A stretch of DNA of 64,000 nucleotides from Coprococcus ammoniilyticus (GTDB lineage Bacteria > Bacillota > Clostridia > Lachnospirales > Lachnospiraceae). Position numbers and translations under genes: made by a program. How positions within the stretch are numbered: position 1 is the first letter of the stretch; each line of letters starts with the position of its first letter. The stretch lies in NCBI RefSeq assembly GCF_025567345.1, contig NZ_JAOQJS010000001.1, positions 62,001 to 126,000 on the forward strand, in the 5' to 3' direction. A model generated the notes under the pieces. It did not search any database. It had not been told where the DNA came from and worked only from the letters and a program-made list of their open reading frames with translations. This document shows positions 9,084 through 18,217 of the stretch, one piece after another.

Positions 9084-10076
9084 TTACTCTGTCTTACTGT
9101 TGAGTAATTCGATATATTTTCCTGTTCCGATAGCAACTGCACGAAGTGGATCTTCTGCAGTCATGGTTGTAATTCCTGTTTTTTCTTCCAGAAGCTCTTC
9201 CAGTCCGTGGAGCAATGCTCCACCACCGGTCAATACGATACCTCTGTCCGCAATGTCTGCTGCCAGCTCAGGAGGTGTCCGTTCCAGAACGGAATGAACG
9301 GCTTCACAGATCTGGGATGCAGGCTCACGCAGCGCTTCTTCTGTCTCATCTGATGTTACTGTTACTGTCTTTGGAAGTCCGGTTACCAGATTCCTGCCAC
9401 GGATATCCAGTGTGATGTTCTCCGGTCTTCTGAAACAGGTTCCGATCTTGATCTTAATCTCCTCTGCGGTTCTCTCACCGATCAGAAGATTGTGCTTCTT
9501 TCTCATAAAACGCACGATTGCTTCATCAAAATCATCTCCGGCAACCTTAATGGAAGCACTTACAACCGGGCCGCCAAGGGAAATAACGGCAATATCTGAA
9601 GTTCCGCCACCGATATCGACGATCATATTACCACATGGTCTGTAGATATCAATTCCTGCACCGATTGCTGCTGCCACCGGTTCTTCTATAATCGATACAT
9701 CTCTTGCACCTGCTGCATAAGTTGCATCTTCTACTGCTTTCTTCTCCACCTCCGTTACCTGCGAAGGCACACATACACTGATACGTGGACGTCTTCCAAA
9801 GTAACTTCTTCCCACTGCTTTCTGGACAAAATACTTTAACATCTTTTCTGTTATTGTATAGTCTGATATAACGCCCTGACGAAGTGGGCGGATCGCTACG
9901 ATATTTCCCGGTGTTCTTCCAAGCATCAGTCTGGCTTCTTCACCGATCGCTACTATTTTATTTGTATCTCTGTCATAGGCAACTACGGACGGCTCTTTTA
10001 ATACAACGCCCTTGCCTTTTACATATACCAATATACTGGCGGTACCTAAATCTATACCGATATCTGAACTTGCCAT
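9084..10076 (-). CDS. mreB: MreB/Mbl-type rod-shape actin homologue
   Basis: A 330-residue bacterial actin that forms membrane-bound filaments guiding lateral wall synthesis. Phosphate-1 motif DIGIDLGTASILVY is at the N terminus. VDIGGGTSDIAVISLGG supplies the phosphate-2 loop, and IVLTGGGALLHGLEELL the adenosine motif. Length and sequence fit the MreB/Mbl family; I cannot tell the paralogue. No mreC or mreD is adjacent. It sits between a large PAS/GAF sensor (24-bp gap) and recD2, so its transcription is probably linked to both. Confidence 0.93.
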   Translation of the reverse strand: MASSDIGIDLGTASILVYVKGKGVVLKEPSVVAYDRDTNKIVAIGEEARLMLGRTPGNIVAIRPLRQGVISDYTITEKMLKYFVQKAVGRSYFGRRPRISVCVPSQVTEVEKKAVEDATYAAGARDVSIIEEPVAAAIGAGIDIYRPCGNMIVDIGGGTSDIAVISLGGPVVSASIKVAGDDFDEAIVRFMRKKHNLLIGERTAEEIKIKIGTCFRRPENITLDIRGRNLVTGLPKTVTVTSDETEEALREPASQICEAVHSVLERTPPELAADIADRGIVLTGGGALLHGLEELLEEKTGITTMTAEDPLRAVAIGTGKYIELLNSKTE

Positions 10077-10100
10077 GATTGGTCCCCTTTCTGGTTACTG

Positions 10101-12590
10101 TTAATCCTGTACATCCCTTAATATTACAAGAGATGCCTTTCTTCCGTCAAGCCATTTCATGCTGACTTCGGATAAATCCATGATCTTATCGAACTGTCTG
10201 ATATAACTTCTCCAGCTCACTTCTTTCCGTTCGGTCAAAAATGGCTTCTGCACCGTTGACACACCTTTAAATGTATCATTCAGATCACGGATCAGTGTCT
10301 TACTGTCTTTTCCTGTAAAATCATATCCGAGCATATCGTTTAACGGCTGATTGGAGAACAATACCTCTCCGGTCTCTTCATCACGGATAAAGATGCCGAT
10401 CTTGATATGGTTATAAGTATCTACCAGAAGCTTATTTACCATTCGAATGTTGCCATCACCCTCTATTCTGGCAAGGATACCCTGAATGACGTTTCGAATA
10501 TCCTTCGAGAATTCAATATCATCCTCTGACCATATCTTATCTGTATGATTGTTCGCCATAACAATACAACCGCTGATGATATTATTGATCTCTATGCTGA
10601 GTGCGACAAAACTCGTTACACCGATCTGCTCCATATTGCTCTGGAAGTTCTTAAAGTCATGGTTCTTATCTGCTACAATGCAGTCGTAAGAACGTTCCTT
10701 GCTGTGTGCAAAGAATTTCTTGCCCCGCTGCCATTCTTCCACATATTCTTCTGCAGACATGCTCTTTTCTCTTGACCAGATATGACTGCACATATACTCT
10801 TGATCTTCGTTCAGGGAATAGATCGCCATAACATCGATTCCCAGATAATCACTGGTTCTTTCCAAAATATTGCTGATCGTCTTATTATCATCACTGTCCA
10901 TGGAACTGAGTGCTTCTGTCAGAATCTTCTGTCTCTGGATCTTCTCTTCTAACAACATCTCAACAGATTTGCTCCGTTCTGCTTCTTTGGACAGGACCTT
11001 GTCATTATATGCATATTCTGAGAAGATATTGCACATATTCCACTGGATCTTATAGACCTTCTTCATCTTTGTAACATCTGCTGTATCATATCCGCACAGG
11101 ATCCAGGTTGCAATGTGTTTCTCTCCGATCTTAATCGGGGCTCCGCAGATAATACTTCCATCTATACCGTCATCCATCTCCATAATGACCGGAACATTGT
11201 TCTGAAGGATCACCTCATTTAACTTCACAATGATACTCTTATACTGAGGTTTTTCAAAAAGATCATAAAAGCTTCCCATATGCAGAGACGGTCCTGCCGG
11301 TTCTACAAGCTGATCTCCCGCCGGAGATACAACCGTTGAATATAGCCCGCTTAAGCTTGCAAATGCTTTTACAATACTGTTCCATTTGTCTTTATCGATA
11401 CTCTCGCTCGTATATTCATTCTCATCTACATTCGTGTTCATAATGTAAGAAAGCTTGTCTTCATACTCTTTCTTAGCCTCCTCTACACTGTTCTGCAGCT
11501 TCTTGTTCTCTGTAATATCTGTTATAAAGAACTCAATCGTATAAGAAGAATCCCCTGCCTGTGTGATACTGTTCTGGGAACGAACCCATCTGACATTTCC
11601 ATAATCATCTACGATACGATACTCGTCCTCATAATCGGATCCACCACTCTTTAACACATTCTTCGCATTCTGAATAACTCTTGCGCGATCCTGTGGATGA
11701 ATATAGTCTTCTGTCAGTTTATTTCCCGCCATAAGCGCATCCACATTCATTCCAAGTAACCTGGCATTCGGTGTAATGTATTTCAATGTGCTATGTCCTC
11801 TGCTAATGGATTTTACCATCACAAGACTCTTGATTTTGTTCATAACAGATAATATATATTCACCTTTTTCCCCATCATAGGACTGCTTTTTTTCTTTTAC
11901 AAATAATAATTCAATGCCATCAGCACATCCATCCGGCGACTTTACGATGTGACAGTTCAGCATCATAGTAGTGATTGCACTCTCTGCCGATACAAAACGT
12001 ACCTTCATCTCAAAATCCGTATGTCCTGTATTCTCCGCCTTATAGAGATTCCCGATCAGAATATCATAGTCATTCTTAACTATAATATCGCGAATCCCTA
12101 CTGCTCCACTGTAAAAGTCACCTTCTTTATATCCGAATTCCGTTATATTCTTTGTTACATAACGAGTCTGCCATCTGCTGTCCGGCTTGTAGAGATACAG
12201 TGCCAGAATGCCCGCATGGTTAATGATACGTTCCAGACTCATACTTCCGATTGCTACATCAGAGCGCAGTTCAAACAGTACCATATATGCCTTTTTCCCG
12301 TTATATTCAAACTGATTGACAAATCCACTTACAACCAGTCTTTTTTTCTTATTTATATTCAGAAGAAGCCGATGCCAGATAATCGTTTTCTTCTCATTTA
12401 AAATTGGCCAAAACTCATCACTGGACATAAACTTATCCGGCTCCATCGTGATCGAATCGATCTGGTTTCCAACCAGTTTTACTGCCGCATTATTGATACT
12501 TAAAACTTCTCCATCCTCGCAGAATACAACTGCGGGATATTCAATATGACTCAGAAAATCTGAATAATTGCTGATTTTGCCTATCTCCAA
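10101..12590 (-). CDS. Multi-PAS/GAF sensory protein without an output domain
   Basis: An 829-residue cytoplasmic protein with no membrane segment. I read several PAS-like modules in the first 370 residues, one with the PAC signature DEYRIVDDYGNVRWVRSQ around 325-340. A long helix with coiled-coil character (about 370-395) follows, then a ligand-binding PocR/GAF-like region (about 400-540), a second helix, a GAF domain (about 565-700) and a last PAS-like module (about 705-829). No histidine-kinase, GGDEF, EAL, HD, STAS or helix-turn-helix domain follows. Such chains usually end in a GGDEF or kinase module, so this may be a truncated relative or a true standalone sensor acting through a partner. 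It is 24 bp upstream of mreB, which suggests a link to cell shape, though that is only positional. Confidence 0.7.
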   Translation of the reverse strand: MEIGKISNYSDFLSHIEYPAVVFCEDGEVLSINNAAVKLVGNQIDSITMEPDKFMSSDEFWPILNEKKTIIWHRLLLNINKKKRLVVSGFVNQFEYNGKKAYMVLFELRSDVAIGSMSLERIINHAGILALYLYKPDSRWQTRYVTKNITEFGYKEGDFYSGAVGIRDIIVKNDYDILIGNLYKAENTGHTDFEMKVRFVSAESAITTMMLNCHIVKSPDGCADGIELLFVKEKKQSYDGEKGEYILSVMNKIKSLVMVKSISRGHSTLKYITPNARLLGMNVDALMAGNKLTEDYIHPQDRARVIQNAKNVLKSGGSDYEDEYRIVDDYGNVRWVRSQNSITQAGDSSYTIEFFITDITENKKLQNSVEEAKKEYEDKLSYIMNTNVDENEYTSESIDKDKWNSIVKAFASLSGLYSTVVSPAGDQLVEPAGPSLHMGSFYDLFEKPQYKSIIVKLNEVILQNNVPVIMEMDDGIDGSIICGAPIKIGEKHIATWILCGYDTADVTKMKKVYKIQWNMCNIFSEYAYNDKVLSKEAERSKSVEMLLEEKIQRQKILTEALSSMDSDDNKTISNILERTSDYLGIDVMAIYSLNEDQEYMCSHIWSREKSMSAEEYVEEWQRGKKFFAHSKERSYDCIVADKNHDFKNFQSNMEQIGVTSFVALSIEINNIISGCIVMANNHTDKIWSEDDIEFSKDIRNVIQGILARIEGDGNIRMVNKLLVDTYNHIKIGIFIRDEETGEVLFSNQPLNDMLGYDFTGKDSKTLIRDLNDTFKGVSTVQKPFLTERKEVSWRSYIRQFDKIMDLSEVSMKWLDGRKASLVILRDVQD

Positions 12591-12626
12591 ATGTATCCCT
12601 CTTTTCTCTTATGTAACCCCATAGAC

Positions 12627-12667
12627 ACATAAAACTTTTCCATGTCAGCCATAGAAAAGTTTCATGT
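12627..12667 (-). terminator. Stem-loop between the DivIVA-like gene and the sensor gene
   Basis: Arms of 14 bases (12627-12640 and 12654-12667) pair with one wobble or mismatch just after the DivIVA-like gene stop. The T-run is poor, so it may terminate only partly. Confidence 0.5.
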
Positions 12668-12689
12668 ATGTTAAATATCGCTGTTAATA

Positions 12690-13619
12690 TTATTCCTCTG
12701 TTTTGTCGTCTTCCGTTCCGGCAGCTTCTTTATCATCCTCGGATGACACCATTGAAGTTGCTTCACTCTTCAGACCTGTAAATGCCTTATCTGCAATATC
12801 CTTTGTTACACAACATGCATCTACAACACCATCTAAGGCAGCCAGAAGTTCTCCCATATATTTGCTGACTGCATCACATTCCTTCTTTACATTCTTTCTG
12901 AGAACGTATGCTTCGCTGGTCGCTTTGTTTGTAATAGCTTCTGCTTCCTTCTGTGCATTTTCCTTCTGGGTTCTGCACTCATAATCTGTCTTTGCACTTA
13001 AAGCTTCTGCAGCTTCATGTGCTTTATTTCTTGTACGCTCGCTGTCGTTGTAAGCCTGCTCCTTCAGACTTGCGCAGGTTGCTTCCGTCTCATCATACAT
13101 CTGCTTGCACTTTGCATTTGTCTCTGTCTCAAGTGCATTGCAACGATCGGTTGTATCCTTCTCCATTGCTTCACACTTTGCAGTCATCTCTGCATGCTGC
13201 GCATCACACTCTTTATTCGTCTGGGCAATCAGCGCATCTGCGCTCTCTCTTGCCTCTAAGAGTGTTCTTGAAATGGATTCATATCTTCCTGCGGATTCGA
13301 ATTCCTTCTGCTTATAAGCGTTTACCTGCTCCTTCAGAGATTCAATCTCGCTTTCATATTCTGCATTCTTTGCCTTTAAGCCATCAATTGTCTTATTTGA
13401 CTCTGTCAGGTTTACTTCTCTCATAGTCTTAAGGCTTAATACGGCTTCGCTGAGCTTGTTTACATTTGCCTTTAACTCATTGACTTCCTTTTCATGATCA
13501 GCCTTTAACTCTTCAATATAATAATCAACTGAATTCTTATCATATCCACCAAATGTTACTGTCTTAAATGATGCTTCTGTCTTTACTTCTTCCTCATCAA
13601 AATTATTGTCTTTTGCCAC
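12690..13619 (-). CDS. DivIVA-like coiled-coil protein with 11-residue cysteine register
   Basis: A 309-residue, highly charged coiled-coil protein. Residues 18-38 (FKTVTFGGYDKNSVDYYIEE) resemble the N-terminal motif of DivIVA/GpsB proteins, which bind curved membrane and organise septal or polar wall synthesis. From about residue 40 to 280 it is almost all helix. Cysteines 138, 149, 160, 171, 182, 215, 248 and 270 are all spaced by multiples of exactly 11 residues, the hendecad repeat of a nearly straight coiled coil; only C269 is out of register. The C-terminal 30 residues are acidic and low-complexity. It is monocistronic or heads the sensor-mreB group. The membership call is by motif; the function is inferred. 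Confidence 0.7.
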   Translation of the reverse strand: MAKDNNFDEEEVKTEASFKTVTFGGYDKNSVDYYIEELKADHEKEVNELKANVNKLSEAVLSLKTMREVNLTESNKTIDGLKAKNAEYESEIESLKEQVNAYKQKEFESAGRYESISRTLLEARESADALIAQTNKECDAQHAEMTAKCEAMEKDTTDRCNALETETNAKCKQMYDETEATCASLKEQAYNDSERTRNKAHEAAEALSAKTDYECRTQKENAQKEAEAITNKATSEAYVLRKNVKKECDAVSKYMGELLAALDGVVDACCVTKDIADKAFTGLKSEATSMVSSEDDKEAAGTEDDKTEE

Positions 13620-13886
13620 GATGATCCCTCCAAAATAATCTATTATTTAAGCATCTTCCTGTCGTCAGGGCAATCATTGCGCCTGCCATCGTCATCTATT
13701 TCTGTGTGTTATACTTATGCATTCCAGTACAGATGCTCATTTTCTGTAAGCACTAATTGAAATGATTATAACACACCCTTATAGTTTTGCACAATTATTT
13801 TTTCTTAATTTAGTTACAAAGCACATATTTTGTGCTATATTGGACAAGGAAATCAAACCGAACTATTAGGAGGAATTTTTATTACT

Positions 13887-14582
13887 ATGAAACACACAAG
13901 AAAATGCCTGACCACTGCATTTATGATCCTGATCTGTCTTTTTGCTTTTACCGGCTGTGGTCAGAAAAAAGTTACCGCATACCAATCGTATGTAAAAAAT
14001 CTTCTCGATGTTAATTATAAAGGTGATTACACCAATTATGTGAAACAGAATAAAGGAAATGAAACCGATGCACTTGCACTGTATCAGGACTGCCTTTCCA
14101 ATCTCGCAAACCAATTGATCACACATTATAATCTGAATACCAACCAGTCTGTTGAAGTAAACCAGACTTTTACCACTGTTGCTGCCGCTATTTACAATGA
14201 TGCACGATATGAAGTATCGGAAAGCTATAAAGAAAACGGGGACTACTATGTGGATGTAACCATATATCCACTGGCAATCCTTGACCAGTCCTACGATGAA
14301 ATTATTGCTTATATTGAAGCCTTTAATAAAGACGTAGACGACGGTGTCTATAATGACGTTAAGAAAGAGGAATATGATAAAAAGTTTGCAAACGGTATTG
14401 CATCGATCCTTTCTTCTCATACCGAAAAACCACAGTACAAGGATCCTGTAGTCATCAAGGCACTTATCAACGATGACGGTGAATACTACAGCATCTCATC
14501 CGACAGCCTGAAGGAGATCGACCAGGCAATGATCGCCACTGAGACCGCTGACGCTACGGAAGCCGACACTTCCGAGGAATAA
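13887..14582 (+). CDS. Secreted lipoprotein, DUF5105-like
   Basis: A 231-residue lipoprotein. The start at 13887 (MKHTRKCL) is chosen over an upstream in-frame ATG because AGGAGGA sits 11 bases before it. The signal peptide ends in FTGCG, giving a lipobox Cys near residue 24. The mature part is helix-rich with a conserved-looking tail of acidic and Thr residues. It resembles DUF5105 lipoproteins of Clostridia, whose role is unknown. It is divergent from the DivIVA-like gene and convergent with the FHA gene; a long inverted-repeat element lies at its 3' end. Confidence 0.7.
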   Translation: MKHTRKCLTTAFMILICLFAFTGCGQKKVTAYQSYVKNLLDVNYKGDYTNYVKQNKGNETDALALYQDCLSNLANQLITHYNLNTNQSVEVNQTFTTVAAAIYNDARYEVSESYKENGDYYVDVTIYPLAILDQSYDEIIAYIEAFNKDVDDGVYNDVKKEEYDKKFANGIASILSSHTEKPQYKDPVVIKALINDDGEYYSISSDSLKEIDQAMIATETADATEADTSEE

Positions 14583-14588
14583 ACGGGC

Positions 14589-14843
14589 GAAAGACAACAG
14601 CACCAATTTTTCATCTAAAAAAAGAACAATACCCTTTCACTACGCAGAACACTCTCGTTCTATTTCTCACGTAGCGGTACTAAACTCCCACCTAACGGTG
14701 GTTCGTTAAGGACCGACGTTCGTAACCGAGACCTTAGCGAGGCTCGCCGAGGTTAGTTCGAAGTTATACAGAGTAAAAAGGTCTGCTACATGAAAGATAT
14801 TGTTCTTTTTTCTATCTATACATACTACACGCTGTTGTCTTTC
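14589..14843. repeat. Long nested inverted-repeat element A
   Basis: Outer arms of 13 bases (14589-14601 and 14831-14843) are perfectly complementary, and an inner pair (14617-14630 and 14799-14811) repeats this about 17-20 bases further in. The ~165-bp interior can fold into several short hairpins, for example CCACC-taac-GGTGG and GCGAG-G-CTCGC. It starts 6 bp after the lipoprotein stop and fills the gap before the FHA gene terminator. I see no ORF in it. It could be a structured 3' RNA, a bidirectional transcription block or a small mobile hairpin element. Confidence 0.6.
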
Positions 14844-14879
14844 TGCCTATTGATAAAATACTTACAGAATAGTTATATG

Positions 14880-14917
14880 AAAAGGCTTCGTCTGTCAGAA
14901 ACAGGACGAAGCCTTTT
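14880..14917 (-). terminator. Terminator of the glmS-FHA transcript
   Basis: AAAAGGCTTCGTC and GACGAAGCCTTTT form a strong stem next to the FHA gene stop. T-runs exist on both strands, so it can work in both directions. Confidence 0.85.
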
Positions 14918-14920
14918 GGT

Positions 14921-15985
14921 TTATTTCTCGCGGAATGTGAATTCCTCGTTTGCTAATTTGAATTTGCTGCCATCGATCAGCATCATGTCTGTGCCGCTGT
15001 TGATGATCTTGCCACCAAGATAGGTGTGATTGGTTGATTTGTTATCACGCAGATAATAAACGCCATTGACGTTGATGATATATGCATGACGACGGCTGAC
15101 AGAATTGTTGTCTGTTACCTGATAATCAACACCCTGTGCAGACTTACCGATACAAAAGATCGGTTTGTCGATCTTAATCCGCTCACCGGTTCTGGTTCTT
15201 ACGATAACAGGACCCGGTTTGCTCTTGGATGCATTCGTCAAAACAGTCGTTGATGTAATGTCTGAATCATCATCAAATCCGATATCATTACCGGAATAAT
15301 CCTTAACTTCCTTTGCCAGTTTAAAGCTTGGAGTTGATACAACGGTTGTCTGTAATGGAACTTCCTTATCTTCTATTGCCTCTGCTTTCTGCGGTCTGAC
15401 AATGAAATGCTGCTCATCCTCCGGATGAACATTGTTGTCATTCTTCATATCTGTGATCATCTTGTAGAACTCTGACAGATAGAAGGATGAATTATGATCA
15501 AAGAATTTGATCAGTTCATATCCACAGTCTGAAGCTTTCTTATTTGCAAAGTCAAGCTTGTTTACCAGATCTCTGACAAACTTCTCCATATTGCATTTTT
15601 CCATCGGTTTATCAATTGGAAGGAACACAAGCTGAACACTCATATCCTCCAGATTCAGATACATGTATCCAATATTCAGGATAACCTTACCGAGTGGCAT
15701 ATCATTCGCCTTCAGGTACATCAACTGATCAGCTATGCTGAACATAATGTCCACCAGTTCGTCCCTGTGAATCTTCTTTGTAATAAACTGATTCATCGTA
15801 ATCATGGCCGGAATCGAATATGTAAGTGCTCTCTGTCCGTCAATATACTCTTCATGGCAAAAGCTGTTGTTTCCTACAAATGATGTATTGTACAGCTCGA
15901 CTTCATTATGAAGGATCTGGACATCATCTTCAATCTTAAAATATAATTTGTACTCATCGCACAAATATGTCTTCTCTGTGCTCAT
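14921..15985 (-). CDS. DUF6382/FHA domain protein
   Basis: A 354-residue cytoplasmic protein. The ATG at 15985 (MSTEKTYLC) is preferred because GGAGGG lies 8 bases upstream; an in-frame ATG further up has no such site. Residues 1-180 match the DUF6382 type domain found with FHA domains in Firmicutes. A variable linker follows (about 185-265). The C-terminal FHA domain (about 270-345) has the phosphothreonine-binding features: a GKS turn, NSVSRRHA and NKSTNHTYLGG. FHA domains read Ser/Thr-kinase phosphorylation, so the protein likely responds to a PknB-like kinase encoded elsewhere. It starts 43 bp after glmS and ends at a bidirectional terminator. Confidence 0.8.
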   Translation of the reverse strand: MSTEKTYLCDEYKLYFKIEDDVQILHNEVELYNTSFVGNNSFCHEEYIDGQRALTYSIPAMITMNQFITKKIHRDELVDIMFSIADQLMYLKANDMPLGKVILNIGYMYLNLEDMSVQLVFLPIDKPMEKCNMEKFVRDLVNKLDFANKKASDCGYELIKFFDHNSSFYLSEFYKMITDMKNDNNVHPEDEQHFIVRPQKAEAIEDKEVPLQTTVVSTPSFKLAKEVKDYSGNDIGFDDDSDITSTTVLTNASKSKPGPVIVRTRTGERIKIDKPIFCIGKSAQGVDYQVTDNNSVSRRHAYIINVNGVYYLRDNKSTNHTYLGGKIINSGTDMMLIDGSKFKLANEEFTFREK

Positions 15986-16028
15986 AATAACGCCCTCCGC
16001 AATTATTCTCCAGCCACTCAAGTCCCAT

Positions 16029-17846
16029 TTACTCTACAGTAACAGACTTGGCAAGATTACGCGGTTTATCTACATCCAGCCCTTTTGCATCTGATGTATA
16101 GTATGCGATCAACTGCAAAATAACAGCCGCTGCAAATACAGTAAATAAACTATCCTGCTTAGGTATTCTTATATGCTTATCACATATCTGGGTGTCAGTA
16201 ACTTCGTCACCCATACTAATTAGAATAACATATGCTCCCCTGGCTTTTACTTCCCTTATATTTGAAACCATCTTCTCGTATACAGCCGGCTGTGTCGCTA
16301 ACGCGATAACCGGTACATTCTCTGTGATCAGAGCGATCGTACCATGTTTTAATTCACCTGCTGCGTAAGCCTCCGCATGAACATAGGATATCTCCTTCAA
16401 CTTCAGAGCCCCCTCCAGTGAAAGAGTATAATCCATGCCCCTTCCGATAAAGAATGCATCCGGAGCCATTTTTATGTAATTAGCAACAGTCTTGACTTCA
16501 TCTGCCTGAAGCAGGGTTTCTTCTATTACCGGAATTGTTCCCAACAGTTTGCTGATAAATTCCTTTGCCTGCTCTTCTGAATAAATTCCTTTTACAAGTC
16601 CAAGCCTGCAGCCGATTAAATACATTGCCGCCATCTGAACCGAATATGCCTTTGTACTTGCAACTGCAATCTCCGGTCCGGCATGTGTATATAACACATA
16701 ATCACTTTCTCTTGCGATCGTAGACCCTTTTACATTTACGATCGAAATAACCTTGGAACCACATCTTTTTGCCAGACGCATTGCTTCCAATGTGTCAATT
16801 GTCTCTCCCGACTGGGAAGTTACGATAACCAATGTCTTCTCATTGATCAGTGGTTCTTTATAACGGAATTCTGATGCGATCTCCACATTTACCGGTATAC
16901 GAAGCTCTGATTCAATCATTGCTTTTCCTACGATTCCGGCATGCATAGCAGTTCCGCATGCAATGACTGTGATATTTTCACAATTTTTAAATACTTCATC
17001 ATCAATCCCGTCTTCTGTAAAATCAGGGAGTGAATTCACAATTCTTGGTGTGATCGTATTTCTCAGGGATTCCGGCTGCTCATAAATCTCTTTTAACATG
17101 AAATGTGGAAATCCACCTTTCTGAGCGGCTGTAATATCCCATGTAATCTCTAACATCTGTGGCTTTACTTCATTGCCTTTCAGATCCTCAACCCGGATTC
17201 CTTCCTGTGTCATTGTAAGGATATGATATTCCGGCACAACAAAATAATCTTTTGAGAATGAAATGATCGCTGTCAGGTCTGACGCAATGATAGATCCTTC
17301 TTCGCTGTGTGCTGCTACCATCGGGCTGACATTTCTTACTGCATATATGATCCCAGGTCTGTCTGCAAACATAATGCAAAGCGCAAATGAACCCGCAATT
17401 ATCTTAACCGCCTTCCGAATCGCTGCGATCGGATCACCATCATACAGAGTATCCAGCAGGGCTGCCACAACTTCAGAATCTGTTTCTGATACAAGCTTAT
17501 CTGCCAGTCCATACTCTCTTATGATGTCACTGTAATTCTCAATGATACCATTGTGGATAAGAGCAACATTTCCACATCTGTGCGGATGCGCATTCGCATC
17601 TGTAACTCCACCATGTGTTGCCCATCTTGTATGTCCGATACCGCAAGTCGATGAATAATCTCCATCCTTACACAGTTCCCTGAGTTCGCTGACTCTTCCT
17701 GCCTTCTTCCGGATCGTTAATGTATCATCGTCATTTAAAAGTGCAATACCCGCACTGTCATAGCCTCTGTACTCTAACCGCTCCAGTCCATCGATCAGGA
17801 TATCCTTCGCCGGCTTTCTGCCTGTAAAACCTATGATTCCACACAT
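16029..17846 (-). CDS. glmS: Glutamine-fructose-6-phosphate aminotransferase
   Basis: A 605-residue enzyme making glucosamine-6-phosphate from fructose-6-phosphate and glutamine, the entry step to UDP-GlcNAc and peptidoglycan. The N-terminal Cys nucleophile is in MCGIIGFTGR. The glutaminase domain has GIGHTRWATHG and HNGIIENY. Two SIS domains follow, with TSQSGETIDTLEA and the C-terminal KSVTVE tail. A GGAG ribosome site precedes the ATG. A glmS ribozyme lies in the leader, so the gene is turned down by its own product through mRNA cleavage. The FHA gene is downstream. Confidence 0.97.
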   Translation of the reverse strand: MCGIIGFTGRKPAKDILIDGLERLEYRGYDSAGIALLNDDDTLTIRKKAGRVSELRELCKDGDYSSTCGIGHTRWATHGGVTDANAHPHRCGNVALIHNGIIENYSDIIREYGLADKLVSETDSEVVAALLDTLYDGDPIAAIRKAVKIIAGSFALCIMFADRPGIIYAVRNVSPMVAAHSEEGSIIASDLTAIISFSKDYFVVPEYHILTMTQEGIRVEDLKGNEVKPQMLEITWDITAAQKGGFPHFMLKEIYEQPESLRNTITPRIVNSLPDFTEDGIDDEVFKNCENITVIACGTAMHAGIVGKAMIESELRIPVNVEIASEFRYKEPLINEKTLVIVTSQSGETIDTLEAMRLAKRCGSKVISIVNVKGSTIARESDYVLYTHAGPEIAVASTKAYSVQMAAMYLIGCRLGLVKGIYSEEQAKEFISKLLGTIPVIEETLLQADEVKTVANYIKMAPDAFFIGRGMDYTLSLEGALKLKEISYVHAEAYAAGELKHGTIALITENVPVIALATQPAVYEKMVSNIREVKARGAYVILISMGDEVTDTQICDKHIRIPKQDSLFTVFAAAVILQLIAYYTSDAKGLDVDKPRNLAKSVTVE

Positions 17847-17947
17847 ATATTCAATTATCTCCTTTCGGCTTATGATGCATATTTCTTTTTCTGTTCGTAT
17901 ATCTGTCTTTATCGTCCGTCAGATATTTTACTGCATCATCAAATTAT

Positions 17948-18093
17948 CCGGTCATGCTGCTTTGTTTTGGAATCTCTTCCATATTTGGCATGCATGTGCG
18001 CATCCGGACTCTGCGTAGAGGCATCCGCCGAATTTTCGATAACCTCTATCCTCGTCACCCTTTTCGTCGTTGATCCAAAGGGACATGGCGCTA
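17948..18093 (-). ncRNA. glmS ribozyme/riboswitch
   Basis: The minus strand shows the glmS self-cleaving ribozyme: the cleavage-site AGCGCC, then GTGACGAGGATAGAGG, TTATCGAA and TTCGGCGGATGCCTC in the expected order, about 100-250 nt before the glmS start. Cleavage is expected between 18092 (A-1) and 18091 (G+1) when glucosamine-6-phosphate binds. The 3' boundary near 17948 is approximate. Confidence 0.95.
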
Positions 18094-18148
18094 AGATTTC
18101 TAAATCTTTCAAAATCTGCTTTCCTCCATACTATAAGCAGACATTAAA

Positions 18149-18177
18149 ATTCTATCATAGACCACCCAATAAATCAA
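18149..18177 (-). promoter_or_regulatory. glmS promoter
   Basis: TTGATT, a 17-base spacer and TAGAAT on the minus strand, about 50 bases before the ribozyme cleavage site. This leaves a short 5' fragment after cleavage, as in other glmS leaders. Confidence 0.65.
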
Positions 18178-18217
18178 CGACTTCATATCTGTAGGGCTGC
18201 GTTTTCTATTAAATTAA

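Noticed and set aside
14700..14770. tRNA-like hairpins with GTTCGAA in element A
   Set aside because: No cloverleaf with acceptor stem and anticodon loop can be drawn; the hairpins do not have tRNA spacing.
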